Source: Kaistia algarum (lineage in GTDB: Bacteria; Pseudomonadota; Alphaproteobacteria; Rhizobiales; Kaistiaceae). Taken from it: a stretch of 64,000 bases of DNA. Shown in pieces: positions 38,093-47,444 of this stretch (the first letter of the stretch is position 1; the number at the start of each line of letters is the position of its first letter). Both the position numbers and the translations under genes were made by a program. Below the pieces are notes generated by a model that saw only the letters and a list, made by a program, of their open reading frames with translations, did not search any database and was not told the origin of the DNA. The stretch is taken from the NCBI RefSeq assembly GCF_026343945.1, contig NZ_JAPKNJ010000002.1, positions 1 through 64,000 of the forward strand. Direction: 5' to 3'.

Positions 38093-39989
38093 CCTGCAGC
38101 GACTGGATGACCTGCTCGCCGAATTCCTGGATCCAGCCGCGCTGCTGGCCGATATCGGTGGCCTTGTCGGCGACAACCAGCCGGCAATAGGCCGTATTGA
38201 TCGCATTGGCGATGTCGGCGGCATGTGCCTTCGGTTCCGCCTTCATCAATGCGAGCGGGAAGCTCGCGCTATCGGCGCCGGTCGCCGGCAGCGTCGGCGT
38301 GCCGATGATCTTGACCGCTTCCTCGACGAGACTGCCCGGCACGAAGCTATCGCCTGGGCAGGTCACGGCTCCCGTTGCCGCCTGCGGCTCGCTATAGACG
38401 ATCGTCGAACCGGCCTGGATCGCCCAGATGATGTCGGTCTGCTGGCTCGGCTCGGCCGCGGTCTGCGGCGAGACGGCGGCCGCAGCCTGAAGCGTGAACT
38501 GCTTCAGCGCGGCGTAGCGCTGATAGTCCGGCAGATTGGCCTTGGCGACGAACGGGCAATACGCGGCGACCAGCGCGTCGACGATCGTGTCGGGCGAAGA
38601 TCCCGGATCGGCGTTGTTGTAGATGTTGATCATCTCGCCGATGGATTTGGCACCCGCCGCGGCCACGGTGGCCAACTGGGCGACCGCGTCGGGATCGGGT
38701 CCGGTCGCGTCCGGCCCGCCGCCCACCTTCGGACAATTGAAGGATTCCGCCGACTGCGTGCCGTAGTAGGGCACGGCGGCGGCGCTGCGCCAGGCGGCTG
38801 CCATGGAGGCGGTGGCGTTGGTCGTGCCCTTGTTGCCCCAACTGCTGCGAACATAGTTGGCGAGGTCGGCGACCTGCTGGTCCGACAGGCGGCCGGCGAA
38901 GGACGGCATTGCGCCATAGCTGCCGCCGCCCGGCAATCCGCCGAGCACGGCCATCAGCACATTATAGGGCTCACTCGCCGTCACGGCCGGATTATCGGCC
39001 AGCGGCGGGATCGAGCCCGGTACGCCGACCCCGAGCGGCTGGTGGCAGGCTGCGCAATTGTCGACATAGAGCTGCGAGGCGCGCTTGTAGACATCGGCCG
39101 GCAGCGGCGACAGCTTCTGTGGCGCCGGCATGTCCGGCGGCGGCGGGCTGTCGAGCAGATAGGTCGCCATCGCGTTCAGATCGGCGTCGGCGAGATAGGC
39201 AAGGCTGTCATGCACGACTTCCGCCATCGGGCCGAACACGGCCGAGCGGTTCGGCGCCGAGCCGGTCTTCAGGAACTGGACGAGGCTTGCCTTGTCCCAG
39301 GTCTTGGCCAGCGCGGCGGAAGCGATGTCCGGCGCATAGAAGCCGTCGAGTTCGCTGCCGGTAAACTGCTCCTTGCCCTTGATCGCACCCATGACGTTGC
39401 GAGGGCTATGGCAATCCGAGCAATGGCCGAGCGCCTCGACCAGATAGGCGCCGCGGTTCCAATCCGGCGACTTGCCTGCGACTTCCGTGAAATAGGCCGG
39501 TGCGAAGAACAGTTCGCGCCAGGCGAGCATGCCCATACGGACATTGAACGGGAAGGCGAGCTGGTTGGCGGTGTTCTCTACCGGCTGCGGCGGCAGGCGG
39601 CGTATATAGGCCCAGAGCGCTTTGAGGTCGCCCTCCTCGATCTTGGTGTAGGCGTCGAAGGGCATGGCCGGATAGAGATAGGCGCCATCGGCGCGGATGC
39701 CGTCATGCAGCGCGCCCTTGAACTGCTCATAGGTCCATTTGCCGATGCCAAATTTCGGGTCCGACGTGATGTTGACCGAGTACATCGTGCCGAACGGGGT
39801 CGGGAAGGCGAGGCCGCCGGCATAGGGCTTGGAGCCGTCGCCGGTATGGCAGGGCATGCAATCGCCGGCGCGGGCGAGGTATTCGCCTTGCGGCACCAGC
39901 GAGGCGTCGTCGGCGTCAGCTGCCTGCGCCGCTCCGGCTCCAATCGCCAGGCTCGCCATTGCCACGACCATTCTGATGACATGCCGCAT
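38049..39989 (-). CDS. Tri-haem cytochrome c with duplicated C-terminal domain
   Basis: A 646-residue exported cytochrome: signal peptide to about residue 23 (AQA-AD), then three class I haem sites CMPCH (44-48), CSDCH (190-194) and CAACH (312-316), as in the electron-transfer subunit of membrane alcohol or sugar dehydrogenases (AdhB-like). No dehydrogenase subunit is adjacent. Residues about 400-646 are extra: two ~90-residue helical repeats, each with a first Cys-Pro (419, 544) and an AYC (478, 602) 58-59 residues later. The ATG at 39989 has GAGAGGAACC upstream. Confidence 0.88.
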   Translation of the reverse strand: MRHVIRMVVAMASLAIGAGAAQAADADDASLVPQGEYLARAGDCMPCHTGDGSKPYAGGLAFPTPFGTMYSVNITSDPKFGIGKWTYEQFKGALHDGIRADGAYLYPAMPFDAYTKIEEGDLKALWAYIRRLPPQPVENTANQLAFPFNVRMGMLAWRELFFAPAYFTEVAGKSPDWNRGAYLVEALGHCSDCHSPRNVMGAIKGKEQFTGSELDGFYAPDIASAALAKTWDKASLVQFLKTGSAPNRSAVFGPMAEVVHDSLAYLADADLNAMATYLLDSPPPPDMPAPQKLSPLPADVYKRASQLYVDNCAACHQPLGVGVPGSIPPLADNPAVTASEPYNVLMAVLGGLPGGGSYGAMPSFAGRLSDQQVADLANYVRSSWGNKGTTNATASMAAAWRSAAAVPYYGTQSAESFNCPKVGGGPDATGPDPDAVAQLATVAAAGAKSIGEMINIYNNADPGSSPDTIVDALVAAYCPFVAKANLPDYQRYAALKQFTLQAAAAVSPQTAAEPSQQTDIIWAIQAGSTIVYSEPQAATGAVTCPGDSFVPGSLVEEAVKIIGTPTLPATGADSASFPLALMKAEPKAHAADIANAINTAYCRLVVADKATDIGQQRGWIQEFGEQVIQSLQASLTVAATTAPKAK

Positions 39990-40159
39990 CTTGGTTCCTC
40001 TCCGTCGCTCCATCGTCCAACTATGCCATGGCCTTCGTGAAGGGGTTTTGAATATTTCCAGCCTTTCCTCCTCCTTGGCCGGCATCTTGGCGTCCATGGG
40101 CGTGAGCGTGTATAACCCTCGCCTTTCCCGGCAGCCCGGGAAGCGATGGGAGAGGCGCG

Positions 40160-41545
40160 ATGAAGACGCAGTGGAAGCCGGATAGCTGGCGGGGCAAGCC
40201 GATAGAGCAGGTTCCCGTCTATCCCGATTCCGATGCGGTCTCCGCCGTCGAGGCGCGGCTCTCGACCTATCCGCCACTCGTCTTCGCCGGCGAAGCGCGA
40301 AAGCTCAAGAAGGGGCTGGCGGCGGTGTCGCGCGGCGAGAGTTTTCTACTGCAGGGTGGCGATTGCGCCGAGAGCTTTGCCGAGCATCACCCGGATAATA
40401 TCCGCGATTTTTTCCGCGTCTTCCTGCAGATGGCGGTGGTGCTGACCTTTGCCGGTGCCATGCCCGTGGTGAAGGTCGGGCGCATCGCCGGCCAGTTCGC
40501 CAAGCCGCGCTCGACGCCAATGGAAAAGATCGGCGATGTCGAACTGCCGAGCTATCGCGGCGACAACATCAACGGCATCGACTTCACGCCCGAGGCCCGC
40601 ATTCCCGACCCACGCCGGATCGAGGATAGCTACCGCCAGTCGGCCGCGACGCTGAACCTGCTGCGGGCCTTCGCCCAGGGCGGCTATGCCAATCTCGAGC
40701 ATGTGCATCAGTGGATGCTCGGCTTCGTCAAGGACAGCCCGCAGGGTCACCACTACCAGGAGATCGCCGACCGCATCTCCGAGGCGATGGCGTTCATGCG
40801 CGCCTGCGGCATCGATCCGGATACGGCGCCGTCGCTGCGCTCGACGGATTTCTTCACCTCTCACGAGGCGCTGCTGCTCGGCTACGAGCAGGCGATGACC
40901 CGCGTCGATTCGACGACCGGCGACTGGTACGCCACCTCGGGCCACATGTTGTGGATTGGCGACCGCACCCGCCAGCCCGACAATGCCCATGTCGAATATA
41001 TGCGCGGCGTGAAGAACCCGATCGGCCTCAAATGCGGACCCTCGTTGACGACCGACGGCCTGTTGCAACTGATCGACATCCTGAACCCCGACAATGAGGC
41101 AGGCCGGCTGACACTGATCTGCCGCTTCGGCGCCAACAAGGTGTTCGACCATCTCCCGGCGCTGATCCGCGCCGTCGAGCGCGAGGGCCGTTCCGTCGTC
41201 TGGTCGTGCGACCCGATGCATGGCAACACGATCAAGGCCGTCACCGGCTACAAGACGCGTCCGTTCGACCTGATCCTGAAGGAGGTCAAGAACTTCTTCG
41301 AGGTCCATGCCGGCGAGGGGACCCATCCGGGCGGCATCCATATCGAGATGACCGGCAAGAACGTCACCGAATGCACCGGCGGCGCCCGCGCCATCACCGA
41401 TCAAGACCTCTCCGACCGCTACCACACCCATTGCGACCCGCGCCTCAACGCCGACCAGTCGCTGGAACTCGCCTTCCTCGTCGCCGAGCTTTTGAAGCAG
41501 AGCCGGCAGGGCCAGTCGAAGCAGGTGGCTGCGAGCGGGTTCTAG
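40160..41545 (+). CDS. aroG: Class II 3-deoxy-7-phosphoheptulonate synthase
   Basis: A 461-residue plant-type (class II) DAHP synthase, condensing phosphoenolpyruvate and erythrose 4-phosphate as the first shikimate step. Landmarks: [39 protein letters not shown] with the metal-binding cysteine, [15 protein letters not shown], and [13 protein letters not shown] plus [19 protein letters not shown]. Length is standard and no regulatory extension is present. Confidence 0.96.
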   Translation: MKTQWKPDSWRGKPIEQVPVYPDSDAVSAVEARLSTYPPLVFAGEARKLKKGLAAVSRGESFLLQGGDCAESFAEHHPDNIRDFFRVFLQMAVVLTFAGAMPVVKVGRIAGQFAKPRSTPMEKIGDVELPSYRGDNINGIDFTPEARIPDPRRIEDSYRQSAATLNLLRAFAQGGYANLEHVHQWMLGFVKDSPQGHHYQEIADRISEAMAFMRACGIDPDTAPSLRSTDFFTSHEALLLGYEQAMTRVDSTTGDWYATSGHMLWIGDRTRQPDNAHVEYMRGVKNPIGLKCGPSLTTDGLLQLIDILNPDNEAGRLTLICRFGANKVFDHLPALIRAVEREGRSVVWSCDPMHGNTIKAVTGYKTRPFDLILKEVKNFFEVHAGEGTHPGGIHIEMTGKNVTECTGGARAITDQDLSDRYHTHCDPRLNADQSLELAFLVAELLKQSRQGQSKQVAASGF

Positions 41546-41547
41546 GC

Positions 41548-41946
41548 GTGGTCGAGGCGCTCCATCGCGGTTACTGCCTTTGTCGTGCCGTCACCTTCGC
41601 CATTGACGGCCCGATGGCGGCGGCGGTCGCCTGCCATTGCACGATGTGCCGGCGGCAGAGCGGCCATTTCTGGGTGTCGACCAATGTCGCCGAGGCGGAC
41701 CTCGCGATTGAAGGAGCAGACAGCCTCGTCTGGCATCGCTCCTCGGAAGTCGCCGAGCGCGGCTTTTGCGGGAAATGCGGCTCGTTTCTGTTCTGGCGCC
41801 GCCCCGGCTCAGGCCGCATCGCGGTTTCGATGGGGTCTCTGGACCTGCCGACCGGGGTGGTCCTCGACCGGCATATCTTCGTCGCCGAGAAGAGCGATTA
41901 CTATGAGATTGAGGATGAGGTGAAGCAGTTCGAGGGCGATGATTGA
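41548..41946 (+). CDS. GFA / CENP-V domain zinc protein
   Basis: A 132-residue protein of the glutathione-dependent formaldehyde-activating (GFA-like) family. The zinc-binding cysteines are Cys10 and Cys12 (GYCLCRAVTF), Cys29, Cys31, Cys34 (ACHCTMCRRQSG) and Cys74, Cys77 (GFCGKCGSFLFW). Family members are diverse and most do not act on formaldehyde. The GTG start is two bases after the aroG stop, so it is cotranscribed. Confidence 0.88.
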   Translation: MVEALHRGYCLCRAVTFAIDGPMAAAVACHCTMCRRQSGHFWVSTNVAEADLAIEGADSLVWHRSSEVAERGFCGKCGSFLFWRRPGSGRIAVSMGSLDLPTGVVLDRHIFVAEKSDYYEIEDEVKQFEGDD

Positions 41947-41950
41947 CGCC

Positions 41951-42250
41951 TTACTCCAGGACGTTGCCCGAAAGACGTAGGCTTGCATGCAGAACACGGA
42001 CGATCTCGACCGTATGGTCTGAAGGCCGATAAAGGATCAGCTAGGAACCAGCGACCAGATGTCGGATGCCAGTACCTATGTCCTCGCGAACAACGCCGGA
42101 TAGCGGGTTTTCGGTCAATTGCAGCCAGCGAGTTTCGATCGCATCAAGCGACCGATCCGCGGCACTGACGCTATCCGAAGCTACGAATTCCCAGATATCC
42201 AGCAAATCGCTGTCGGCGCGATCGCTTATGACGATCGCGACCACGCTCAA
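41951..42250 (-). pseudogene. parE: ParE/RelE-type toxin interrupted by a nonsense codon
   Basis: The minus-strand frame encodes a ParE-like toxin (ISDRADSDLLDIWEFVASDS, then GVVREDIGTGIRHLVAGS) but hits TAG at 42043-42041 after 69 codons. Translation past it continues in the same frame with LILYRPSDHTVEIVRVLHAS to a TAA at 41953, which is the missing C-terminal strand of the family; a tyrosine is normally at the stop position. So one base change has probably inactivated the toxin. The start is TTG overlapping the antitoxin stop (TTGA). Confidence 0.8.
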
Positions 42251-42558
42251 GCCGTCCCCGAATGCTTGATCTCGTATCGGCGTCTGGCTTCAGCCTTGAT
42301 GTCCGCCATCGACTGTCGGGAACTCGGCCCGCTGTCGATGCCCTCCTGGACCAGCGCCCGCAATTCCTCCAGCGTGTAGCCGAAGAGATCGCGTCTCTCC
42401 TTCCATTCGCGCATGGCGTCGCGGATCACCTCGCTGGTCGAGGCGAATTCTCCGGATTTCACGGCCGTCCGAATCTGCTCGGCCATTTCCGGCGTCAGTG
42501 AAACGGTGATCTTCTCGACGGAGCCATGGTCTCGTTTCTCCCGAACCAATCCCGTCAT
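42247..42558 (-). CDS. parD: ParD-family ribbon-helix-helix antitoxin
   Basis: A 103-residue antitoxin. The ribbon-helix-helix DNA-binding part lies at about 15-55 (EKITVSLTPEMAEQIRTAVK, SGEFASTSEVIRDAMREWKE) and the C-terminal half, ELRALVQEGIDSGPSSRQSM, would neutralise ParE. ATG at 42558 is next to a palindromic operator. The gene appears intact although its toxin partner is broken. Earlier in-frame starts to 42591 lie within the operator. Confidence 0.87.
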   Translation of the reverse strand: MTGLVREKRDHGSVEKITVSLTPEMAEQIRTAVKSGEFASTSEVIRDAMREWKERRDLFGYTLEELRALVQEGIDSGPSSRQSMADIKAEARRRYEIKHSGTA

Positions 42559-42577
42559 GGTATGCGAATCGCGTACC
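42559..42577 (-). promoter_or_regulatory. Palindromic operator ahead of parD
   Basis: GGTATGCG-AAT-CGCGTACC is an inverted repeat with seven of eight positions matching, directly abutting the parD ATG. Ribbon-helix-helix antitoxins normally bind such short palindromes to repress their own promoter. Confidence 0.45.
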
Positions 42578-42587
42578 GCCGACAATC

Positions 42588-43865
42588 TCACCCCACCAGG
42601 ACCGGCGCGCGCTCCGCCTTCGGCCTTGCAATGAACAGCGCAATCACCGCCGCGATGATGCCCGTTGCACCGGCGATCATGAAGGCGTCGAAATAGTTGC
42701 CCTGCACGGTCCGCATGTAGCCGCCGAAGAAGGCCGCGCAGGCGGCGCCCAACTGGTGGCCCGCAGCGATCCAGCCGAAGACGATCGGACCCTTGCGGTC
42801 ACCGAAGGATTCCGTCGCGAGCCTAACCGTCGGCGGCACTGTCGCGATCCAGTCGAGGCCATAGAAGACGACGAAGAAGGAGAGGCTGTAGAAAGAGAAA
42901 TCGCTGAATGGCAGGTACATCAGCGAGAGACCCCGCAAGGCGTAATAGACGAAGAGCAGCTTTCGCGGATCGATCCGGTCGGTGAGCCAGCCCGAGGCGG
43001 TCGTGCCGAACAGATCGAACAATCCCATCATGGCCAGCATGCTCGCCGCCTGCACCTCGGGGATGCCCATATCGGCGCAGAAGGAGATCATGTGCGTGCC
43101 GACGAGGCCGTTGGTCGTGAAGCCGCAGATGAAGAAGGTGGCGAACAGGTACCAGAAGGTACGCGTCTTCGAGGCTTCGACCAGCGCGCCAATGGCGTTT
43201 GACAGCGCGCTACCCTGTGTCGCCGCCGGAACCGGATCGCCTTCGCGGCTGCCATAAGGCACGAGCCCGATATCGGCCGGTCGTTCGGGAATCAGTAGGA
43301 ATGCGATCGGCACCAGCGCCGCCGTCACCAGCGATATGGTAATGACAACGGCCTGCCAGCCTCCCCATTCGGCGAGCGCCGCCAGGCCGGGCAGGAAGAC
43401 CAAGGTTCCCGTCGCCGTGCTGGCGGTCAGAAGGCCCATGACCAGGCCACGATTGGTGACGAACCAGCGGTTGACGATGGTGGCGCCGAGCACGAGCGCG
43501 ACGGCGCCCGAGCCGACGCCGGAGAGAAGGCCCCATGTCGCGACGAACTGCCAGGGCGTGGTCATGAAAGCCGAGAGCCCGGTCGAGATCGACATCAGGA
43601 TCAGGGCGTAGATCAGCGTTCGCCGAACGCCGAGGGTCTGCATCAGCGCCGCGGCGAAGGGGCCGGTGAGCCCGTAGAGAAAGATGCCGATCGCGGCGGC
43701 GATCGAGATCGTGCTCCGTTCCCAGCCAAAGGCGCTTTCGAGCGGCAGCATCAGAACGCCGGGCGCCGCGCGCAATCCCGCCGCCGAGAGCAGGGAGAGA
43801 AAGATCACGCCCGCGACCACGAAGGCGTAGTTCTGGCCGAAAGGCCGCTTGCGGAGTATGTTCAT
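42588..43865 (-). CDS. MFS transporter, monocarboxylate/oxalate-type
   Basis: A 425-residue 12-TM major facilitator. N-terminal segments start at YAFVVAGVIFLSLLSAAGLR; GPFAAALMQTLGVRRTLIYA is motif A-like, NRWFVTNRGLVMGLLTASTA is characteristic of the oxalate/formate and monocarboxylate branch, and GYM-type segments end the protein. The substrate cannot be told. It is divergent from a TetR gene with a shared 73-base promoter region, which suggests control by that regulator. Confidence 0.87.
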   Translation of the reverse strand: MNILRKRPFGQNYAFVVAGVIFLSLLSAAGLRAAPGVLMLPLESAFGWERSTISIAAAIGIFLYGLTGPFAAALMQTLGVRRTLIYALILMSISTGLSAFMTTPWQFVATWGLLSGVGSGAVALVLGATIVNRWFVTNRGLVMGLLTASTATGTLVFLPGLAALAEWGGWQAVVITISLVTAALVPIAFLLIPERPADIGLVPYGSREGDPVPAATQGSALSNAIGALVEASKTRTFWYLFATFFICGFTTNGLVGTHMISFCADMGIPEVQAASMLAMMGLFDLFGTTASGWLTDRIDPRKLLFVYYALRGLSLMYLPFSDFSFYSLSFFVVFYGLDWIATVPPTVRLATESFGDRKGPIVFGWIAAGHQLGAACAAFFGGYMRTVQGNYFDAFMIAGATGIIAAVIALFIARPKAERAPVLVG

Positions 43866-43917
43866 GTTACAGACCGTTCCGTACTACATAAAAGTATGAT
43901 ACGTACCGTTCTGTTAC
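43866..43917. promoter_or_regulatory. Shared divergent promoter with candidate TetR operator
   Basis: The 73-base space between the MFS and TetR starts carries an inverted pair GTTACAG (43866-43872) and CTGTTAC (43911-43917), and ACCGTTC occurs twice (43873-43879 and 43904-43910). The region is unusually AT-rich around TACATAAAAGTATGATA. These are candidate TetR binding sites that would control both genes. Confidence 0.4.
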
Positions 43918-43938
43918 ATCGTCAAGAGGGCAGCCATC

Positions 43939-44547
43939 ATGTCGGCCGGAAAATTGGCGAGCGATGTCCAGGGCGCCGTGAAGCCGCGAGCCGCCGAACG
44001 GATACTCGCGACCGCAAAGGAACTCTTCTATCGGCAGGGCATTCGCGCGGTCGGGGTTGACGAGATCGTGTCACGCTCCGGCGTGACCAAGCCGAGCCTT
44101 TATCGTAGCTTCGCGTCCAAGGACGAACTTGCCGCAGCCTATATGCGGGAATATGACGCCGATTTCTGGGCGCGTTTCGAGGCCGCGCTTGCTACCGGTC
44201 CCGCCGGTGATCCGCGCGGGCAACTGATGGCGTTTCTTCGCGGTGTCGGGGAGCGGGCGCAGCGCGCCGGCTATCGCGGCTGTGGCATGACCAATGCCGG
44301 GGTCGAGTTTCCGGATGGCGACAACCCGGCCCGACGCGTCGCTGTCGCCAACAAGAGTGAACTGCGCCGGCGATTGACGGAGCTAGCCGCCGCCATGGGC
44401 GCGGCCGATGCCGAGATGCTTGGCGATGGCCTGCTGCTCCTGGTCGAGGGCGCCTATGTTTCCGGACAGCTTTTCGGCGAGAGAGGGCCTTCGCGCTCGC
44501 TGGCCGCGGCGGCGGATCGGCTTATCGAGGCGAGCCTTGCTCGCTGA
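43939..44547 (+). CDS. TetR family regulator
   Basis: A 202-residue repressor-type regulator. The helix-turn-helix is at about 20-65: ERILATAKELFYRQGIRAVG, VDEIVSRSGVTKPSLYRSF and ASKDELAAAYM. The ligand-binding domain follows, with CGMTNAGVEFPDGDNPARRV. Its divergent MFS neighbour is the likely target. The preceding GAGGGCAGCC contains the ribosome-binding site. Confidence 0.92.
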   Translation: MSAGKLASDVQGAVKPRAAERILATAKELFYRQGIRAVGVDEIVSRSGVTKPSLYRSFASKDELAAAYMREYDADFWARFEAALATGPAGDPRGQLMAFLRGVGERAQRAGYRGCGMTNAGVEFPDGDNPARRVAVANKSELRRRLTELAAAMGAADAEMLGDGLLLLVEGAYVSGQLFGERGPSRSLAAAADRLIEASLAR

Positions 44548-44640
44548 TTGATCAATTCAGTTGAACACTGCGTGCTGATCTATCCGTCTATCGGTGGACG
44601 GTGACCGAGCCTATCTTGGCTGCATGCCAAGGAGGCTTTC

Positions 44641-45435
44641 ATGTCCCTTCCAACCTATTTTCTGTCGCACGGCTCGCCGATGCTGGCGCTAATGGATACG
44701 CCCGCGCATCGGTTCCTGGCGGAACTCGGCAAGACGATCGAGCGGCCGCGCGCCGTTGTCGTCGTTTCGGCCCATTTCGAGACCGCGGAGCCTGTTGTCG
44801 TTGCCGACGAGCATCCGGCGATGATCTATGATTTCCGCGGTTTTCCGCGTGCGCTCTACGAGATCACTTATCCCGCACCAGGCGACGCCGGGATCGCCGC
44901 CGAAGTGGCGGAGGACCTACGCGCTGCGGGGCTACCCGTGGCGGTCGAGGGCAAGCGCGGCTTCGACCATGGCACCTGGGTGCCGCTGTCGCTGATCTGG
45001 CCGAACGCCGATGTGCCCCTCGTCCAGCTCTCGATCCAGCCGCACCATGACGCCGCCTGGCACTACGCGCTCGGCCGCGCGCTGGCGAAGCTGCGCGAGG
45101 AAGATATCCTCGTGATCGGCACGGGCGCCGCGACGCATAATCTCAGCCTGTTCTTCAAGAACCCGAACGGACGGCCGGAGGTTGACGATCCGGTGGTCGG
45201 CTGGGCAAGAGAATTCGCCGACTGGATCGCCGAGCAGGCGCAAGCCGGCGATGTGGCCAGCCTCGTCGACTACCGCGCCCGCGCGCCGCATGCCGTCATG
45301 GCGCATCCAGAGGATGACCACTTTTTGCCGTTCTTCGTCGCGCTCGGAGCGGCAGGCGAGGGGGCCGAAGGACAGCGCATCCATAACTCGTACGAGTACG
45401 GCGCGCTCTCCATGGACATGTACCGGTTCGATTGA
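44641..45435 (+). CDS. DODA-type extradiol aromatic ring-opening dioxygenase
   Basis: A 264-residue enzyme of the LigB superfamily (4,5-DOPA dioxygenase / YgiD group). Metal ligands are expected in LSHGSPML, VVVSAHFET and GFDHGTWVPL, and the substrate-side histidine in AHPEDDHFLPF. YgiD-type enzymes open catechol-type rings such as L-DOPA; the true substrate is unknown. CAAGGAGG precedes the ATG. It follows the TetR gene in the same direction by 93 bases. Confidence 0.9.
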   Translation: MSLPTYFLSHGSPMLALMDTPAHRFLAELGKTIERPRAVVVVSAHFETAEPVVVADEHPAMIYDFRGFPRALYEITYPAPGDAGIAAEVAEDLRAAGLPVAVEGKRGFDHGTWVPLSLIWPNADVPLVQLSIQPHHDAAWHYALGRALAKLREEDILVIGTGAATHNLSLFFKNPNGRPEVDDPVVGWAREFADWIAEQAQAGDVASLVDYRARAPHAVMAHPEDDHFLPFFVALGAAGEGAEGQRIHNSYEYGALSMDMYRFD

Positions 45436-45456
45436 GCGAGGCCGTGCCCCAGCCGA

Positions 45457-47274
45457 CTAGGCCGATTGCGGCAGCGATGCATCACTTTCGACGTCGACGA
45501 TATCCGGCTTGGGAGCTTCGACTTCGATGTCCTCGACGTCCTCCACGGCACGCTCCGTCGTCGCAACGCTCGCCAGCATGCCGAGCGCGATTTCGCGCTC
45601 GCCCATGATGGCAAGGTTGGCGCCGTGGTCGATGAGATGGGCGACCTCGGCGTCGGTGCGGCCCCGGGCGATGATCTCGATATCCGGATTGATAGCGCGG
45701 GCCTTGGCCACGATCTGCCCCGCTTCGAATGCGTCCGGAACGGCGACGAGCAAATGCCTGGCGCCGCGGGGATTGGCCGCGGCGAGGACGTCGTCCTCCA
45801 CCGCATTGCCACGAATGAGTTCAATGCCGTCAGCCCGGACCTCCTGCGAGCGCTCGGCGCCGTTCTCGATCACCAGATAGGGCAGGCCTTTTTCCTTCAG
45901 GCCTTCGGTGACGATCCGGCCGACGCGGCCATAGCCGACGACGATGCTGTGGCTGGAGAGCTCGGTCGGCGTCAGACCTTCGTCCGCATCAACCTTGCGT
46001 GGCGGCTCCGGCTTGGCTGCAGCGCTAGCCGCAGCTGGCGATGGGGCGGCCGCCGCCTTGCCCTCGTCGGAACGCTGGAACAACCGCTTGGCCAGCGCGA
46101 ACATCAACGGGTTCAAAACGATGGAGAGGATGGCTCCAGCGAGGATCAGGTCTCGTGCCGTGGCGTTCAGAAGGCCGAGATCGGCGCCGAGCGCGGCTAG
46201 GATGAAGGAGAACTCGCCGATCTGGGCAAGGCTCGCCGAAATGGTCAATGCCGTCGACGTTGGATGACCGAAGGCGCGGACGATCAGGAAGGCGGCGATG
46301 GACTTGCCGATCAGGATAATAGCCAGCGTCGCGATGAGAAGCAGCGGCTCGCGAAAGACGATCGACGGGTCAAAGAGCATGCCGACGGAAACGAAGAACA
46401 GCACCGCGAAAGCGTCGCGCAGCGGCAGAGTTTCTTCGGCCGCACGCTGCGACAATGGCGATTCCGACAGGATCATGCCGGCGAAGAAGGCACCGAGGGC
46501 GAAGGAGACGCCGAACAGCGAGGCCGCGCCGAAGGCTACTCCGAGCGCGATGACCAGCACCGCGAGGCGGAAGAGTTCGCGTGAGCCCGTATGGGCGATG
46601 TAATGCAGGACCCATGGGATGACCCGGCGCCCGACAATGAGCATCAGCGCGACGAAGGCCGCGACCTTGCCAACCGTGATCGCCAGAATGCCGACAAGGC
46701 CAAAGCCGCTCTGCGCGGCAACGCCCGACCCCGAGGCTGTGCCGCCCGTGAGAATTTCGGCCAGAGCCGGCAGGAGCACCAGGGCGAGCACCATGGCGAG
46801 GTCTTCGACGATCAGCCAGCCGACGGCAATCCGGCCGCGCTGCGTATCGATCATCCGTCGCTCCTGCAGCGCGCGCAGCAGCACGACCGTACTCGCCACC
46901 GATAGGGCGAGGCCAAACACGAAGCCGCCGGCGAGCGGCCAGCCGACGGCCCAGCCCAGTGCCATGCCGAGCAGCGTCGCGACTGTGATCTGCACGATGG
47001 CGCCCGGGACGGCGATCGCTTTGACCGACAACAGGTCCTTCAAGGAAAAATGCAGGCCGACGCCGAACATCAGCAGGATCACGCCGATCTCGGCGAGTTC
47101 GTTGGCAAGGTTCTGGTCGGCAACAAATCCCGGCGTGAAGGGGCCGGCGGCGACACCCGCGAGCAGATAGCCGACAAGGGGCGATATCCTCAACCGGTGT
47201 GCAATCACGCCGAAGATGAAAGCGAGGACAAGGCCGATGACGATGGTGGCAATCAGGGGGGTGTAGTGCGGCAC
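45457..47274 (-). CDS. ybaL: CPA2 cation:proton antiporter with TrkA-N domain (YbaL type)
   Basis: A 605-residue inner-membrane K+/H+ antiporter relative. Twelve to thirteen membrane segments occupy about 1-400 (LVGYLLAGVAAGPFTPGFVA; FFAGMILSESPLSQRAAEET). A proline- and alanine-rich linker leads to a Rossmann TrkA-N domain, about 440-560, with SIVVGYGRVGRIVTEGLKEK and ARGRTDAEVAHLIDHGA, which would gate by nucleotide. An acidic tail of about 30 residues ends the protein. Confidence 0.92.
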   Translation of the reverse strand: MPHYTPLIATIVIGLVLAFIFGVIAHRLRISPLVGYLLAGVAAGPFTPGFVADQNLANELAEIGVILLMFGVGLHFSLKDLLSVKAIAVPGAIVQITVATLLGMALGWAVGWPLAGGFVFGLALSVASTVVLLRALQERRMIDTQRGRIAVGWLIVEDLAMVLALVLLPALAEILTGGTASGSGVAAQSGFGLVGILAITVGKVAAFVALMLIVGRRVIPWVLHYIAHTGSRELFRLAVLVIALGVAFGAASLFGVSFALGAFFAGMILSESPLSQRAAEETLPLRDAFAVLFFVSVGMLFDPSIVFREPLLLIATLAIILIGKSIAAFLIVRAFGHPTSTALTISASLAQIGEFSFILAALGADLGLLNATARDLILAGAILSIVLNPLMFALAKRLFQRSDEGKAAAAPSPAAASAAAKPEPPRKVDADEGLTPTELSSHSIVVGYGRVGRIVTEGLKEKGLPYLVIENGAERSQEVRADGIELIRGNAVEDDVLAAANPRGARHLLVAVPDAFEAGQIVAKARAINPDIEIIARGRTDAEVAHLIDHGANLAIMGEREIALGMLASVATTERAVEDVEDIEVEAPKPDIVDVESDASLPQSA

Positions 47275-47379
47275 ATTTCTTTCCGGTTGGAGTGGGTAGA
47301 CAGTCTCACCGATTAGAGCGCTGAAACAACCCCTTGGCCGATTCTTTTGGCACTTTGCAGCATGTGAGGTACCAACACG

Positions 47380-47407
47380 AAAAAGGGGACCCTTTTGGGG
47401 CCCCCTT
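47380..47407 (-). terminator. Intrinsic terminator of the L,D-transpeptidase gene
   Basis: On the minus strand AAGGGGGCCC pairs with GGGTCCCCTT (one G-U pair) around a short A-rich loop and runs into TTT. It lies about 40 bases after the transpeptidase stop and upstream of the antiporter gene on the same strand. Confidence 0.8.
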
Positions 47408-47444
47408 GGAATTGAATGCGTCGATGTCGCGATCTAATCGACGA

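Noticed and set aside
37638..40040. An 800-residue plus-strand open frame
   Set aside because: It is antisense to the well-supported cytochrome c and overlaps alkA; composition is Arg/Gly-rich without any family motif, typical of a GC-rich shadow frame.
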